The notes: a model not told the origin generated them from the sequence alone. 64,000 bases of DNA from Hyphomonas neptunium ATCC 15444 (GCF_000013025.1 NC_008358.1:1798001-1862000); one strand, 5' to 3'. Shown: positions 50,106-60,648, counted from the stretch's first letter. Numbers and translations are program-made.

Positions 50106-50802
50106 CGACGACAGAAGGCGGTGGAAAGGACCGGGGCCGGAACGCCAGGATTCCGGACGGCGGTCGACCGAACGCAAGGTCATTGCCCGCAACGCCCGGA
50201 CTGAGAGCTCGAAACGCTGGATTGAGCGCCAGCTTCAGGACCCCTACGTCCGTAAAGCCAAGGATGAAGGCTATCGCTCGAGAGCTGCCTACAAACTGCT
50301 CGAGATCGACGCCGCTGCGAAAATCCTGCGTAAGGGCATGCGCGTGGTCGATCTTGGTTGCGCGCCGGGCGGATGGATACAGGTCTCGCTCCAGCAGGGC
50401 GCTGCAGAAGTGGTCGGCATTGACCTTCTGCCGCTGGACCCGATCGAAGGCGCCACGATCATCGAAGGCGACGTCAACAACCCAGACGATGTGGCAAGAA
50501 TGATGGCTGGGCTCTCGGGCACACCCGACCTCATCCTGTCTGACATGGCCGCCAACACGACCGGCCACAAACAGACCGACCACCTCCGCACTGTTGCCCT
50601 GGTCGAGATGGCTGTCGCCTTCGCAATCGAACACCTCGATGATGGCGGCGCTTTCTGCGCCAAGGTCTTCCAGGGCGGCGCCACCAAAGATGTTCTCAAT
50701 CTGCTGAAACAGCATTTCAGGACGGTAAAACACATCAAACCCGCCGCTAGCCGCGCGGGAAGCCCGGAAATCTATGTGGTCGCCAAGGGTTTCCGGCGTT
50801 AG
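50098..50802 (+). CDS. rlmE: 23S rRNA (uridine-2'-O-)-methyltransferase
   Basis: 234-residue FtsJ/RrmJ enzyme methylating U2552 in the ribosomal A loop (E. coli numbering). The SAM motif 'VVDLGCAPGGWIQVSL', the catalytic Asp in 'LSDMAANTTGH', Lys in 'FCAKVFQGG' and Glu in 'SPEIYVV' complete the K-D-K-E set. The N-terminus carries ~40 basic residues. CAGGAGG sits 7 bases before ATG 50098, which overlaps the ppx end. Confidence 0.96.
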   Translation: MSDDDRRRWKGPGPERQDSGRRSTERKVIARNARTESSKRWIERQLQDPYVRKAKDEGYRSRAAYKLLEIDAAAKILRKGMRVVDLGCAPGGWIQVSLQQGAAEVVGIDLLPLDPIEGATIIEGDVNNPDDVARMMAGLSGTPDLILSDMAANTTGHKQTDHLRTVALVEMAVAFAIEHLDDGGAFCAKVFQGGATKDVLNLLKQHFRTVKHIKPAASRAGSPEIYVVAKGFRR

Positions 50803-50826
50803 TCTGACCGGAAACGGGAGGACAAA

Positions 50827-51237
50827 ATGGCACTTACGGGCGGCTGTTACTGCGGAAACATCAGGTATGAAGCGGGCGGTGATCCCGTAATGCGGGCGCG
50901 TTGTCATTGCCGCGAGTGCCAATATTTTACGGGCGGCGAGGGAAACGACTTCATTGCGATGCCGGAGGCCGCCTTCAAATTCACGCAAGGCACACCCAAA
51001 GGTTTCACGCGGCAGGATCTGCCCAATGCCGCCACACGGGAGTTTTGCCCCGATTGCGGAACGCCGATCCTGACGCGCTCGTCCGGCTTGCCGGGGGCCA
51101 TCATCCTGAAAGTTGGCAGCCTTGACGATCCGGCTGCATTTCAGGGCCCACAGATCATTCTTCAGACGGCCGACGCGCAACCTTTCCATCTGGTCCCCGA
51201 GGGCGTGCCTGCATTCGAGAGATTTCCCGGCAGGTAA
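50827..51237 (+). CDS. GFA family (Mss4-fold) zinc protein
   Basis: 136-residue protein with the cysteine pattern of glutathione-dependent formaldehyde-activating-like proteins: 'GGCYCGNIRY', 'CHCRECQY' and 'FCPDCGTPIL', which bind two zinc ions in the Mss4 fold. Despite the family name, most such proteins have no proven formaldehyde role, and function is unassigned. It follows rlmE by 24 bases with a GGGAGG ribosome site. Confidence 0.88.
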   Translation: MALTGGCYCGNIRYEAGGDPVMRARCHCRECQYFTGGEGNDFIAMPEAAFKFTQGTPKGFTRQDLPNAATREFCPDCGTPILTRSSGLPGAIILKVGSLDDPAAFQGPQIILQTADAQPFHLVPEGVPAFERFPGR

Positions 51238-51266
51238 GCATGAGGGGACTTCACAAGCCTTCACGA

Positions 51267-52757
<1,491 letters not shown>

Positions 52758-52758
52758 C

Positions 52759-53373
52759 CTAAACGTAAAGTCCCTTGGGTTCCCGCCACATTGCCTCAAG
52801 TGGCGGGGCACCTGGGCCAGGCTCGAACAGCTTCATCCGTTCAAACCCATGGCTCATATAGAAACCAGAGTTCGCCGGGTTTGAGTTCTCCAGGTAGCAG
52901 GGCAGGCGGGCCTTGTCGGCGGCCATCAACATCGGCGTGATAAGCTGTTTCCCGAGCCCTTTTCCGCGCGCCGCTTTGCGGGTGCCAATCGTGAAGAGGT
53001 AGAGGTGAGGATCGCGCGGATGTTCCCGCGCCATCGTTTCGCCGGCCATCATCCCGCGTTTCGCAGCGCCTTTTGATCCCTGTCGCATCAGGGTCCACAC
53101 AAGGGCGAGGGTCGGAACTGGGCCGAGTTCCTTGCGTCGGTCGGACAGGCACCACATCGTGGCCCCCGCATCACCGGCCATATGGCAGATCCCATTCGTC
53201 AGGTAGAGGTGCCGCGCCAGAAGCGAAAAGACGGGCTTCAACGGTTCAGGCTGCCCAAAAATCCACAGATTGACCGGATCTTCCACAAAAGCTTCACCGG
53301 TAATGTCGCCCAGATCTCTCCAGTCACGAGGTAAGGCGTCCCGCATTCCTTCAGGCAGGTGAATATCCAGCAT
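52759..53373 (-). CDS. GNAT-family N-acetyltransferase
   Basis: 204-residue protein with an acetyl-CoA-binding motif A in 'YLFTIGTRKAARGKGLGKQLITPML' (R/Q-x-x-G-x-G/A pattern as ARGKGLGK) and motif B 'FYMSHGFERMKLFE'. Substrate unknown; the layout resembles small-molecule or peptide acetyltransferases. ATG 53373 is chosen; a longer in-frame start at 53418 (GTG) is possible. Inserted on the opposite strand between guaB and rsmB. Confidence 0.82.
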   Translation of the reverse strand: MLDIHLPEGMRDALPRDWRDLGDITGEAFVEDPVNLWIFGQPEPLKPVFSLLARHLYLTNGICHMAGDAGATMWCLSDRRKELGPVPTLALVWTLMRQGSKGAAKRGMMAGETMAREHPRDPHLYLFTIGTRKAARGKGLGKQLITPMLMAADKARLPCYLENSNPANSGFYMSHGFERMKLFEPGPGAPPLEAMWREPKGLYV

Positions 53374-53447
53374 CTTCAGACCTTTGTTGTTCCCTCTGGC
53401 CGTATAGGAGGCTAACACCCTCGCTTTCGCAACCGGAGAGCCGAAAC

Positions 53448-54755
53448 ATGCGCAATGGCGGACGCATCAGCGCAGCAATTTCAGTCCTTACAGACGTGCT
53501 GGAGCGTCATCAGCCGGTGAAAATTGCTGTGCGTGATTGGGGAAAGAGCGCGCGGTATGCCGGCTCCAAGGATCGCGCCTGGGTGTCGGGTCTCGTTCTG
53601 GATACCCTGCGGCGCCGCAATTCCACAGCTCAGCGTATGGGCTTCACCGATCCGCGCGCGCTTGTCCTGGGCACGCTCCGGTTTGTCTGGGACTGGCCCG
53701 CCGCTGACATCGAACAGGCATGTTACGACGAACACGGTCCCACACCTTTGACCAATGCGGAGCGCGATGCCCTCCTGAATGCGTCTGACTTTGCCGCCCC
53801 CATCCACGTTCAGGGAGATTTCCCAGAATGGATGACGCCGCATATGGAGCGTGCGTTCGGCGAAGATACTGTGGCTGAAGCGCAGGCCATGGCGGTTCGC
53901 GCAGATGTGGATCTGCGCGTCAACGCCCTGAAGACGGACACTGAGAAGGCGGCATTGCCGCTCAACACCGTGCGCGCCGAACCCTCCAAACTGCTCACCA
54001 ATGCGTTTCACATTCCCGCCCGTGACCCTACCCAGCGGGAAGATTCGCTGGAAAACATTCCCGCCTTTTCCAAAGGCTGGGTCGAGGTCCAGGACGCCGG
54101 CAGTCAGATCGCGGCAGCGGCCGCTAATGCAAAACCGGGCGAACAGGTGCTGGATTTTTGCGCCGGCGGGGGCGGCAAGACCCTCGCGCTTGCCGCTCCG
54201 ATGGGCGGCAAGGGACAGATCTTCGCCTATGACATCGACAGCAAACGCCTCTCTGCGCTGGTCCCGCGCCTGAAACGTTCGGGCACCCACAATGTTCAAC
54301 TCGTTCATCCGAGCGAAGGCACGAGTCTTGATCCGCTTGTCGAGCAGATGGACCTCGTCTTTGTCGATGCGCCGTGCACGGGTACGGGGACCTGGCGCCG
54401 CCGCCCGGACTCAAAGTGGCGCGTCAGACCCAATCAGCTCGGAAAACGTATCGAAGACCAGCGCGGCATTCTCATTGATGCAGCGCGATTTGTGAAACCC
54501 GGCGGCCGCCTTCTGTACGCGACATGCTCATTCCTGATCGAAGAAGATGAGGACCGCGTCGCAGAGTTTCTGTCTGGAGATACACGCTTTACGGAAGAAG
54601 ACGCCGCTGAGGCCGCCATCGCATCCGGCCTTTTGACGGATCACGGCGCCGAGATCGTGCGGAAGTATCGTGGCCCGACAGGCAGCGTCCGGCTGACACC
54701 TCTCAGGGCCAGCACGGACGGCTTTTTCTTCGCTGTCCTGCGGCGAAGCGCCTAG
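53448..54755 (+). CDS. rsmB: RsmB/NOP-family RNA (cytosine-5-) methyltransferase
   Basis: 435-residue SAM-dependent m5C methyltransferase, probably acting on 16S rRNA. An N-terminal NusB-like region (~1-120) precedes the Rossmann domain with 'VLDFCAGGGGKTLAL', 'VDAPCTGTGTWRRRPD' (PC motif) and 'LLYATCSFLIEEDE' (catalytic TC). The guaB-rsmB-guaA order is common in alphaproteobacteria. Three bases separate its stop from the convergent hydroxylase gene. Confidence 0.92.
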   Translation: MRNGGRISAAISVLTDVLERHQPVKIAVRDWGKSARYAGSKDRAWVSGLVLDTLRRRNSTAQRMGFTDPRALVLGTLRFVWDWPAADIEQACYDEHGPTPLTNAERDALLNASDFAAPIHVQGDFPEWMTPHMERAFGEDTVAEAQAMAVRADVDLRVNALKTDTEKAALPLNTVRAEPSKLLTNAFHIPARDPTQREDSLENIPAFSKGWVEVQDAGSQIAAAAANAKPGEQVLDFCAGGGGKTLALAAPMGGKGQIFAYDIDSKRLSALVPRLKRSGTHNVQLVHPSEGTSLDPLVEQMDLVFVDAPCTGTGTWRRRPDSKWRVRPNQLGKRIEDQRGILIDAARFVKPGGRLLYATCSFLIEEDEDRVAEFLSGDTRFTEEDAAEAAIASGLLTDHGAEIVRKYRGPTGSVRLTPLRASTDGFFFAVLRRSA

Positions 54756-54758
54756 CGA

Positions 54759-55835
54759 TCAGTCCGCACGCGCTATTGCATCTCCTGAGTAGTCAGAAAT
54801 GGCGGCGGTAAGCGCAGCAATCTGCTCGCGCTCCTTCAACGTGATTTCCGGTTTCCAGAAGTCGAACAGCAGCACCACGCGTGTCTCGTCAGCTTCATTC
54901 TTCGCCTCGTGCTCTATGGAATCGTCGAAGATCACCAGCTGGCCCTCCTGCCAGTGATGCACCTGATTTCCAACCCGTAGCCAGGCCGGACCGGGTACAA
55001 GCAGGGGCAGGTGCCCGATGAGCCGTGTGTTCACCAGCCCGTGGTGAGGCGGAATATGAGCACCCGGCTTCAATCTCGAAAACAGAACCGATGGCGCCTG
55101 ACCGGTCAGGAAATCCAGCGGCACGTTCTCAAAGGCCGCTGCGGTCACCGGGCATCGGCGCGCATTGTCTTCGACACGCGCTCCATCCTTCCAGATGTAA
55201 TAGGCAGCCCAATCCAGGCTGCCCTGCAACGTGTGCGACCGGACATGCGGACGGGCGGTGTCTTCCTCCGACAGATAAGGCGAAAACGTCCCCGTTTCCG
55301 TCATCACAGAGATCAGCTCCTCCCGGATCTGATCTGCCTTGGCCTCAAGCTCAGACGCCCAGTCAAACAAGGCTGTATCGTAGAACTGTATCTGGGGCAG
55401 GCCGGGAAAATAGAACTTCGTCGGTTGCTGAACATATATCTGCCGGCGCCCGAGAAGAATTTCGAGCGCCTGATCGAAGCGTGTCTCCTTCTCACTGCCG
55501 GGCAGGCGGGCGCGTAGAAAGCTCTCATACGCGGCTGAATACTCAGCGCGCCGGGCTTCGGCCCGCTGCAATGCCTGACGAATGCCATCCGGGATCGAGA
55601 CGGGATTGATCTGTGCGGCAAGCTTCAGACCTATCCCGTAAGCATGCCCTGCGTCGCTTTTTTGGCCGGCGGCATGGTGCGCATCACCCAGATAAAGGAT
55701 CAGGCCAATATCTCTCGGCGCCTGCTTCAGCGCCTCATTGATGGCGTCCACAGCCATCTGAGGGTTGCCACCGGCCTGAAGGGCCTGGCGGGCACGAGCG
55801 ATAAGTTGCGGAACAGTTTCAAGGGGTGCGGTCAT
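54759..55835 (-). CDS. Aspartyl/asparaginyl beta-hydroxylase domain protein with TPR-like N-terminus
   Basis: 358-residue protein. The N-terminal ~110 residues look like TPR-type helical repeats ('AVDAINEALKQAPRDIGLILYLGDAHHAAGQ'-type, about 25-60). The C-terminal half is the AspH fold: iron-binding His in 'PPHHGLVNTRLIGHLPL' and 'FDDSIEHEAKNE' and the 2-oxoglutarate arginine region 'DETRVVLLFDFWKPE'. Bacterial members hydroxylate lipid or peptide substrates; this one's substrate is unknown. Located on the minus strand between rsmB and guaA. Confidence 0.87.
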   Translation of the reverse strand: MTAPLETVPQLIARARQALQAGGNPQMAVDAINEALKQAPRDIGLILYLGDAHHAAGQKSDAGHAYGIGLKLAAQINPVSIPDGIRQALQRAEARRAEYSAAYESFLRARLPGSEKETRFDQALEILLGRRQIYVQQPTKFYFPGLPQIQFYDTALFDWASELEAKADQIREELISVMTETGTFSPYLSEEDTARPHVRSHTLQGSLDWAAYYIWKDGARVEDNARRCPVTAAAFENVPLDFLTGQAPSVLFSRLKPGAHIPPHHGLVNTRLIGHLPLLVPGPAWLRVGNQVHHWQEGQLVIFDDSIEHEAKNEADETRVVLLFDFWKPEITLKEREQIAALTAAISDYSGDAIARAD

Positions 55836-55923
55836 GCCGCTTAGCTAAAGCCTTCCTGCCCAAATAGGCAAATGCCGCGTTTGACGGCCTTTCGCGACAG
55901 GAAAACCCCCGCTAATAGAGGCC

Positions 55924-57504
55924 ATGACACAGCAAGCCGATTCCGTCCTTAAAGCTCATGAGCGCGTCCTGATTGTCGACTTTGGCAGTCAGGTGACCCA
56001 GTTGATCGCCCGGCGCCTGCGCGAAAGCGGCGTTTATTGCGAGATACACCCTTTCAACAAGGTCGACGGCGCGTTCTTGGCTGCCTTCGGGCCGCAGGCC
56101 CTCATCCTGTCGGGAGGCCCCGCCAGCGTCACCTGGAAAGACGCGCCCCTCGCGGATCAGGCAATTTTCGACAGCGGCCTGCCGATTCTCGGCATCTGCT
56201 ATGGCCAACAGGTCATGATGCACCAGCTCGGTGGCAAGGTAGAAAGCGGAACCAGCCGGGAGTTTGGCCGCGCCTTCATCGAGCAGGTGGAGGCCGACCC
56301 AATTCTGGAAGGTCTGTTCGAGGGCGATAATTCAGAGCAGGTCTGGATGAGCCATGGCGATCACGTCGCCGAAATGGCGCCCGGCTTTGGCGTAATCGCC
56401 AGATCCCCCGGCGCGCCCTATGCGGTCATTGCTGATCCCGAACGGAAATTCTACGGCACGCAGTTTCATCCCGAGGTCGTCCACACAACCCACGGCGCGC
56501 GCCTGCTCAGAAACTTCACGCACGGCGTGGCAGGCCTCAAGGGCGACTGGACGATGGCAGCTTACCGCGCCGAGGCGATCCAGAAAATCCGTAATCAGGT
56601 GGGCAAGGGCAGGGTGATCTGCGGTCTCTCCGGCGGCGTGGATTCGTCCGTAGCCGCCGTACTCATCCATGAAGCGATCGGGGATCAGCTGACCTGCGTT
56701 TATGTTGACCACGGACTGATGCGTGCTGGCGAAAGCGAGCAGGTCGTCAGCCTCTTCCGTGAGCACTATAACATTCCATTGGTGCACGTTGACGCTTCCG
56801 AATTGTTCTTGGGTCAGCTCGACGGCGTCACGGACCCTGAAAAAAAGCGCAAGATCATCGGCGGCCTCTTTATCGATGTGTTCGATGCCGAAGCCAACAA
56901 GATCGGCGGCGCGGATTTCCTTGCGCAAGGCACTCTGTATCCGGACGTCATCGAAAGCGTATCTGCCATCGGCGGCCCGTCCGTGACGATCAAAAGCCAC
57001 CACAATGTCGGCGGCCTTCCGGCGCGAATGAAAATGAAACTGGTCGAACCGCTGCGCGAGTTGTTCAAGGATGAGGTGCGCGCGCTCGGCCGCGAACTTG
57101 GCCTGCCGGAGGCCTTCGTTGGGCGCCATCCATTCCCCGGCCCAGGGCTTGCCATCCGCATTCCCGGTGCCATCACTCGGGAAAAAGCAGACACGCTCCG
57201 AAAGGCAGATGCCATCTATATCGACGAGATCCGCAAGGCTGGTCTTTACGATGAAATCTGGCAGGCATTCAGCGTTCTGCTTCCGGTAAACACCGTGGGT
57301 GTCATGGGGGACGAACGCACCTACGAAGCCGTACTCGCCCTTCGCGCCGTTACATCGACTGATGGTATGACTGCTGACTATTACCCCTTCGAGCACGCCT
57401 TCCTCGGGCGCGTGGCCACTCGGATAATAAACGAAGTCAAGGGCGTCAACCGCGTCGTCTACGACGTAACGTCAAAACCGCCTGGCACGATCGAGTGGGA
57501 ATAG
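55924..57504 (+). CDS. guaA: GMP synthase (glutamine-hydrolysing)
   Basis: 526-residue enzyme aminating XMP to GMP. The class I glutaminase domain has Cys92 in 'GICYGQQVM' and His-Glu in 'QFHPEVVH'; the ATP pyrophosphatase domain has the P-loop '[13 protein letters not shown]'; and the C-terminal dimerisation domain ends '[10 protein letters not shown]', the universal GuaA terminus. A small GGCCG/CGGCC hairpin follows the stop at 57505-57518 without a T run. Confidence 0.98.
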   Translation: MTQQADSVLKAHERVLIVDFGSQVTQLIARRLRESGVYCEIHPFNKVDGAFLAAFGPQALILSGGPASVTWKDAPLADQAIFDSGLPILGICYGQQVMMHQLGGKVESGTSREFGRAFIEQVEADPILEGLFEGDNSEQVWMSHGDHVAEMAPGFGVIARSPGAPYAVIADPERKFYGTQFHPEVVHTTHGARLLRNFTHGVAGLKGDWTMAAYRAEAIQKIRNQVGKGRVICGLSGGVDSSVAAVLIHEAIGDQLTCVYVDHGLMRAGESEQVVSLFREHYNIPLVHVDASELFLGQLDGVTDPEKKRKIIGGLFIDVFDAEANKIGGADFLAQGTLYPDVIESVSAIGGPSVTIKSHHNVGGLPARMKMKLVEPLRELFKDEVRALGRELGLPEAFVGRHPFPGPGLAIRIPGAITREKADTLRKADAIYIDEIRKAGLYDEIWQAFSVLLPVNTVGVMGDERTYEAVLALRAVTSTDGMTADYYPFEHAFLGRVATRIINEVKGVNRVVYDVTSKPPGTIEWE

Positions 57505-57660
57505 GGCCGCCGACGGCCTGATGGCATAAAACTTGCGCTGGCTGGTGCCGGACACCCCAAGGCGGCTTACCCCTCCATGGGCTGGCCAGCGAGCGCCGCC
57601 GCTGTATATGTCTCATATGGCCGGAGCAAATGAGGCATTTGGATTCAAGGGTTTGGCGAT

Positions 57661-58755
57661 TTGACCAGGATGGCACAGTTCAGAGGAGTGGGTGGTCTCG
57701 CTCTGCAGGGCCAGTTCGCCGGTAATCCGGATGACCCCGCCGTGGTGCTTCTGGAGCATTCCGGGCAGGGGTCGGGATTCTGGGACGATCTGGCGACCGT
57801 GCTGATAAAAGCAGGCAGGCAGGTCATTCGACTCGCGCCGTTTGATGTGTCCGCCTCGATCATCGCCCGAGATGCAAATACATATACACGGGAAAGCCTT
57901 CGCGCCGTCTTGAGCCAGCTTCCCATGCGACCGGTCATCCTGGCGGCAGCCGACGACGCACCTGCGGCGGCCGGCGCCATAGGTCACGACGCGACACTCC
58001 TGGCGACAGGCCTCGTTCTGATCGATCCATCCATTCCTGACACTGAAACCCTGGACCATATTCCAGACAGCCTGCCGGCATTGATAATCGGCGGCGTGCT
58101 TGGCGAAAGTTCCAGACGGATCGAGCGCATTGCCCAAAGCATCCCTGGCGCCGAGGCTGTGGAAATCGGCGGAAACGATAGCCTTTCAGAGGTTGAGTGC
58201 TTCGACGCCTTCAGCGCGGTCCTTATCGACTTTCTGGAACGGCGCCTTCCGCGCGCAACGCCGGAATATCGCCTTGGGTCAGACGCCCGCACCTTGCGTG
58301 ACGCCCTTGGCTGCTTCGCCACCGGCGTTACGATCATGACGGCAAGCGATGCCTCCGGCCAGCCCGTGGGGCTCACGGCGAACTCGTTCACGTCTGTCTC
58401 CCTTGATCCGCCATTGCTGCTCGCCTGCATCGCCAAAACGGCAGCAAGCTCGGAAGTGTTTCGCGAAGCCGAGACGTTCGCAGTAAACGTGCTCCATATT
58501 GGACAGCAGCCTACCTCAATCCGTTTTTCGCGCCGCGATGAAGATCGCTTTGGAGCCACGCCGTGGGAACCGGGCCTCAACGGCACGCCAGTGCTGACAG
58601 GATCCCTCGCGACGTTCGAGTGCGCACGCCATGCGGTTCATGACGGCGGGGATCACATCATTCTCATAGGCCAGGTCGAACGCGCACGCTTCGAGCCACG
58701 CCGTGATCCGTTGTTGTATTTCCGCGGCAAGTACCGCCGCCTTCATTTCTCCTGA
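57661..58755 (+). CDS. Fusion: degenerate alpha/beta-hydrolase domain + flavin reductase domain
   Basis: 364 residues. Residues ~1-195 follow the alpha/beta-hydrolase fold ('PDDPAVVLLEHSGQGSGFWDDLA', 'LRAVLSQLPMRPVILAAADDAP', 'AFSAVLIDFLERRLPR'), but the nucleophile-elbow G-x-S-x-G reads AADDAP, the HGG oxyanion loop reads EHSG, and the final GH histidine is gone, so it should not hydrolyse. Residues ~205-364 are an HpaC-like flavin reductase domain ('ALGCFATGVTIMTA', 'GLTANSFTSVSLDPPLLLACI', 'LLYFRGKYRRL'), which reduces FMN/FAD for a partner monooxygenase. Start: TTG 57661 behind AAGGG, or ATG 57670. No monooxygenase gene is nearby. Confidence 0.8.
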   Translation: MTRMAQFRGVGGLALQGQFAGNPDDPAVVLLEHSGQGSGFWDDLATVLIKAGRQVIRLAPFDVSASIIARDANTYTRESLRAVLSQLPMRPVILAAADDAPAAAGAIGHDATLLATGLVLIDPSIPDTETLDHIPDSLPALIIGGVLGESSRRIERIAQSIPGAEAVEIGGNDSLSEVECFDAFSAVLIDFLERRLPRATPEYRLGSDARTLRDALGCFATGVTIMTASDASGQPVGLTANSFTSVSLDPPLLLACIAKTAASSEVFREAETFAVNVLHIGQQPTSIRFSRRDEDRFGATPWEPGLNGTPVLTGSLATFECARHAVHDGGDHIILIGQVERARFEPRRDPLLYFRGKYRRLHFS

Positions 58756-59061
58756 GCCTGCGCCAAATCCTTAACAGGATCTGACCGGACGCCTCATCGC
58801 GCACCATGCCCGGAAGGGGAAGGGGGTATGCAGGCAGTTCGCGAGCCAAGGTCGCGCCCGCCGATTACATTTCACCGTCAGCTATCCAGTCAGCCACTAA
58901 GCCCAGTGATCCCAAGCCCGCTTATAGTCCAAGTCGCATAATCTATATTATGGGCAATTTGGTTATAGCGGCCACTGCCTTTATAGCGCCTTGTAATCAG
59001 ATGCGATTCTGGAGCTCTTGCAATGGCGGCGGAAGCCCGGCTCCATCCGCCCTGGTGCCCA
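58756..59061. other. 306-base gap without a gene
   Basis: The only long non-coding stretch. I see no credible gene or tRNA. It holds an AT-rich patch with the inverted repeat CATAAT/ATTATG (58937-58952), two copies of TTATAGCG 18 bases apart (58963 and 58981), a possible plus-strand promoter TTGGTT-N16-TTATAG (58959-58986) and the hairpin GGCGGA/TCCGCC (59028-59051). A further hairpin, ATCAGC/GCTGAT (59061-59079), begins at its right edge and runs into the end of the metallo-hydrolase gene. Either hairpin could end transcription of the converging genes, but neither has a T run. Confidence 0.5.
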
Positions 59062-59865
59062 TCAGCTTTCAATGCTGATCGTCATGCCATCAAACCCAGG
59101 CTCGACATTCGCCGGCAGCGTCCGGCGCAGCGTCTGGTAATCCATGTCGACATGCAGGTTCGTCAGAACTGCTCTTTTGGGCCGGAGTTCCTTGATCCAT
59201 TCAAGCGCCAGCTCAAGGTGCGCGTGGGACGGATGCGGCGTGTGACGCAACGCGTCAATAATCAGCACATCCAACCCACCAAGTTGCCGGAGCGCGGTAG
59301 CCGGCAACTCATTAACGTCATTGCAATAGGCGACATTTCCAATCCGGTAACCTGTGCATGGAATGGGGCCGTGGATCATCGAGACAGGAAGGAATTCCAC
59401 AGTGCCGCCTGCTCCGGTGACGCTGAATGCCTGCCCTTCATTGACGGTTGTGTGCGGCGACAAAATTGCCGGATAGCCCTTCCCCCCAATGAAACAATAC
59501 TCAAACCGCGTCATCAGACTGTTGCGGGCATACGGATCAAAATACACAGGGATCGCGCGCCTCTGCCGAATGGCAAGCGCGCGAACGTCATCAATACCGT
59601 GCGACTGGTCTGCATGATCATGCGTGTAAATCACGGCGTCCAGATGCATCACCTCCGCTTCGAGAAGCTGTTCCCTCAGGTCCGGTGACGTATCAATCAG
59701 GATGTTGGTAAGCGCGTCGCCCGCGCCGAACCTCTGAACAAGCGCGCAGCATCTCCTCCGGCGATTTTTCGGTTCAGCCGGATCACACGCGCCCCAGTCG
59801 CCCCCGACACGCGGGACGCCGCCTGAAGATCCAGTGCCCAGCAGGATGATCCGTGCATCACTCAC
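59062..59865 (-). CDS. MBL-fold metallo-hydrolase (PhnP-like)
   Basis: 267-residue cytoplasmic metallo-beta-lactamase-fold phosphodiesterase-like protein. It starts 'LLGTGSSGGVPRVGGDWGACDP', a PhnP/RNase Z-like opening, and has the metal motif H-x-H-x-D-x-x-H in 'YTHDHADQSHG'; the 'HGPIPCTGYRIGN' and 'HPSHAHLEL' stretches supply further ligands. The family cleaves cyclic phosphodiesters, but this member's substrate is unknown. GTG start overlapping the tatD stop (GTGA); last gene of the rlpA-to-MBL run. Confidence 0.9.
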   Translation of the reverse strand: MSDARIILLGTGSSGGVPRVGGDWGACDPAEPKNRRRRCCALVQRFGAGDALTNILIDTSPDLREQLLEAEVMHLDAVIYTHDHADQSHGIDDVRALAIRQRRAIPVYFDPYARNSLMTRFEYCFIGGKGYPAILSPHTTVNEGQAFSVTGAGGTVEFLPVSMIHGPIPCTGYRIGNVAYCNDVNELPATALRQLGGLDVLIIDALRHTPHPSHAHLELALEWIKELRPKRAVLTNLHVDMDYQTLRRTLPANVEPGFDGMTISIES

Positions 59866-60638
59866 GCCACGCTCACCTTGGAAAACAGCGTCAGAGCATT
59901 CGCCTCTGTAATCGCTTTGACCTCATCCACAGGCATACCCTTAAGCGCTGCGAGCGCCTCTGCGACATGGGCCAGATACGCTGGCTCGTTGCGCCGTCCC
60001 CGCATCGGCACAGGTGCCAGATAAGGGCAATCCGTCTCCAGAATGATCCGCTCCATGGGAACCTCACTCATAACCGAACGGACATCCTTTGCGCTCTTGA
60101 ATGACAATATTCCCGATACGGAAAAATATGCGCCACACGCGAGCGCGCGCTTCGCCAGGCCTTCACCGCCAGTGTAGCAATGCAATAACGGCCGGAATGC
60201 GCCTTTGGCTATCTCCGTCTCAAGAATATCGGCCATCTGATCATCCGCCTCCCGCGTGTGCAGGATTAGCGGAAGGTCTGTTTTCCGGGCCGCAACAATA
60301 TGCGTCAACAGGCTTGCGACCTGCTCCTTCTCCGGACTGTATCCGTAATGAAAATCCAGCCCGGTTTCGCCTATGGCAACAACCTTGTCGTCTTGAGCGG
60401 CATCGATCAGCATTTCAGGCGTCAGGCTGGTGAAGTCCTTCGCATGGTGAGGATGGGTGCCTACGGAGCACCACATGTCGTTCTCGGCTTTGGCAATCGC
60501 GTGCACGGCCGGGAAATTGTCGAACCGATCGCATATAGCCAGGAACCGCCGCACGCCCGCTTCGCGCGCCCGGCCCAGAACGTCCTGCAGATCGTCTGCA
60601 AAAGCTTCGCCATGCAGGTTTACATGCGTATCAAACAT
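59862..60638 (-). CDS. tatD: TatD-family deoxyribonuclease
   Basis: 258-residue TIM-barrel metal-dependent DNase. Ligands are visible in 'GETGLDF', 'ILHTREADD', 'LLHCYTGG' and 'ETDCPYLAP'. The N-terminal H-x-H of most members reads 'DTHVNLHG', so the second histidine is Asn. ATG 60638 is chosen; a TTG one codon earlier is possible. It lies 10 bases after holB, where many relatives have metG in between. Confidence 0.91.
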   Translation of the reverse strand: MFDTHVNLHGEAFADDLQDVLGRAREAGVRRFLAICDRFDNFPAVHAIAKAENDMWCSVGTHPHHAKDFTSLTPEMLIDAAQDDKVVAIGETGLDFHYGYSPEKEQVASLLTHIVAARKTDLPLILHTREADDQMADILETEIAKGAFRPLLHCYTGGEGLAKRALACGAYFSVSGILSFKSAKDVRSVMSEVPMERIILETDCPYLAPVPMRGRRNEPAYLAHVAEALAALKGMPVDEVKAITEANALTLFSKVSVA

Positions 60639-60648
60639 CAAAGATCAT

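Noticed and set aside
56332-57396. 354-codon minus-strand open frame opposite guaA
   Set aside because: Antisense shadow; guaA is complete and unambiguous.
57536-57591. CGCTGGC/GCCAGCG inverted repeat between guaA and the fusion gene
   Set aside because: Arms are 42 bases apart with no T run; could be chance in GC-rich DNA.
59021-59060. Hairpin followed by CCTGGTGCCCA that looked like a tRNA 3' end
   Set aside because: No T-loop GTTCRA, no anticodon arm and no 7-base acceptor pairing could be found on either strand.
58806-59078. 90-codon plus-strand frame in the long gap
   Set aside because: No ribosome site, atypical composition and it runs over the end of the metallo-hydrolase gene.
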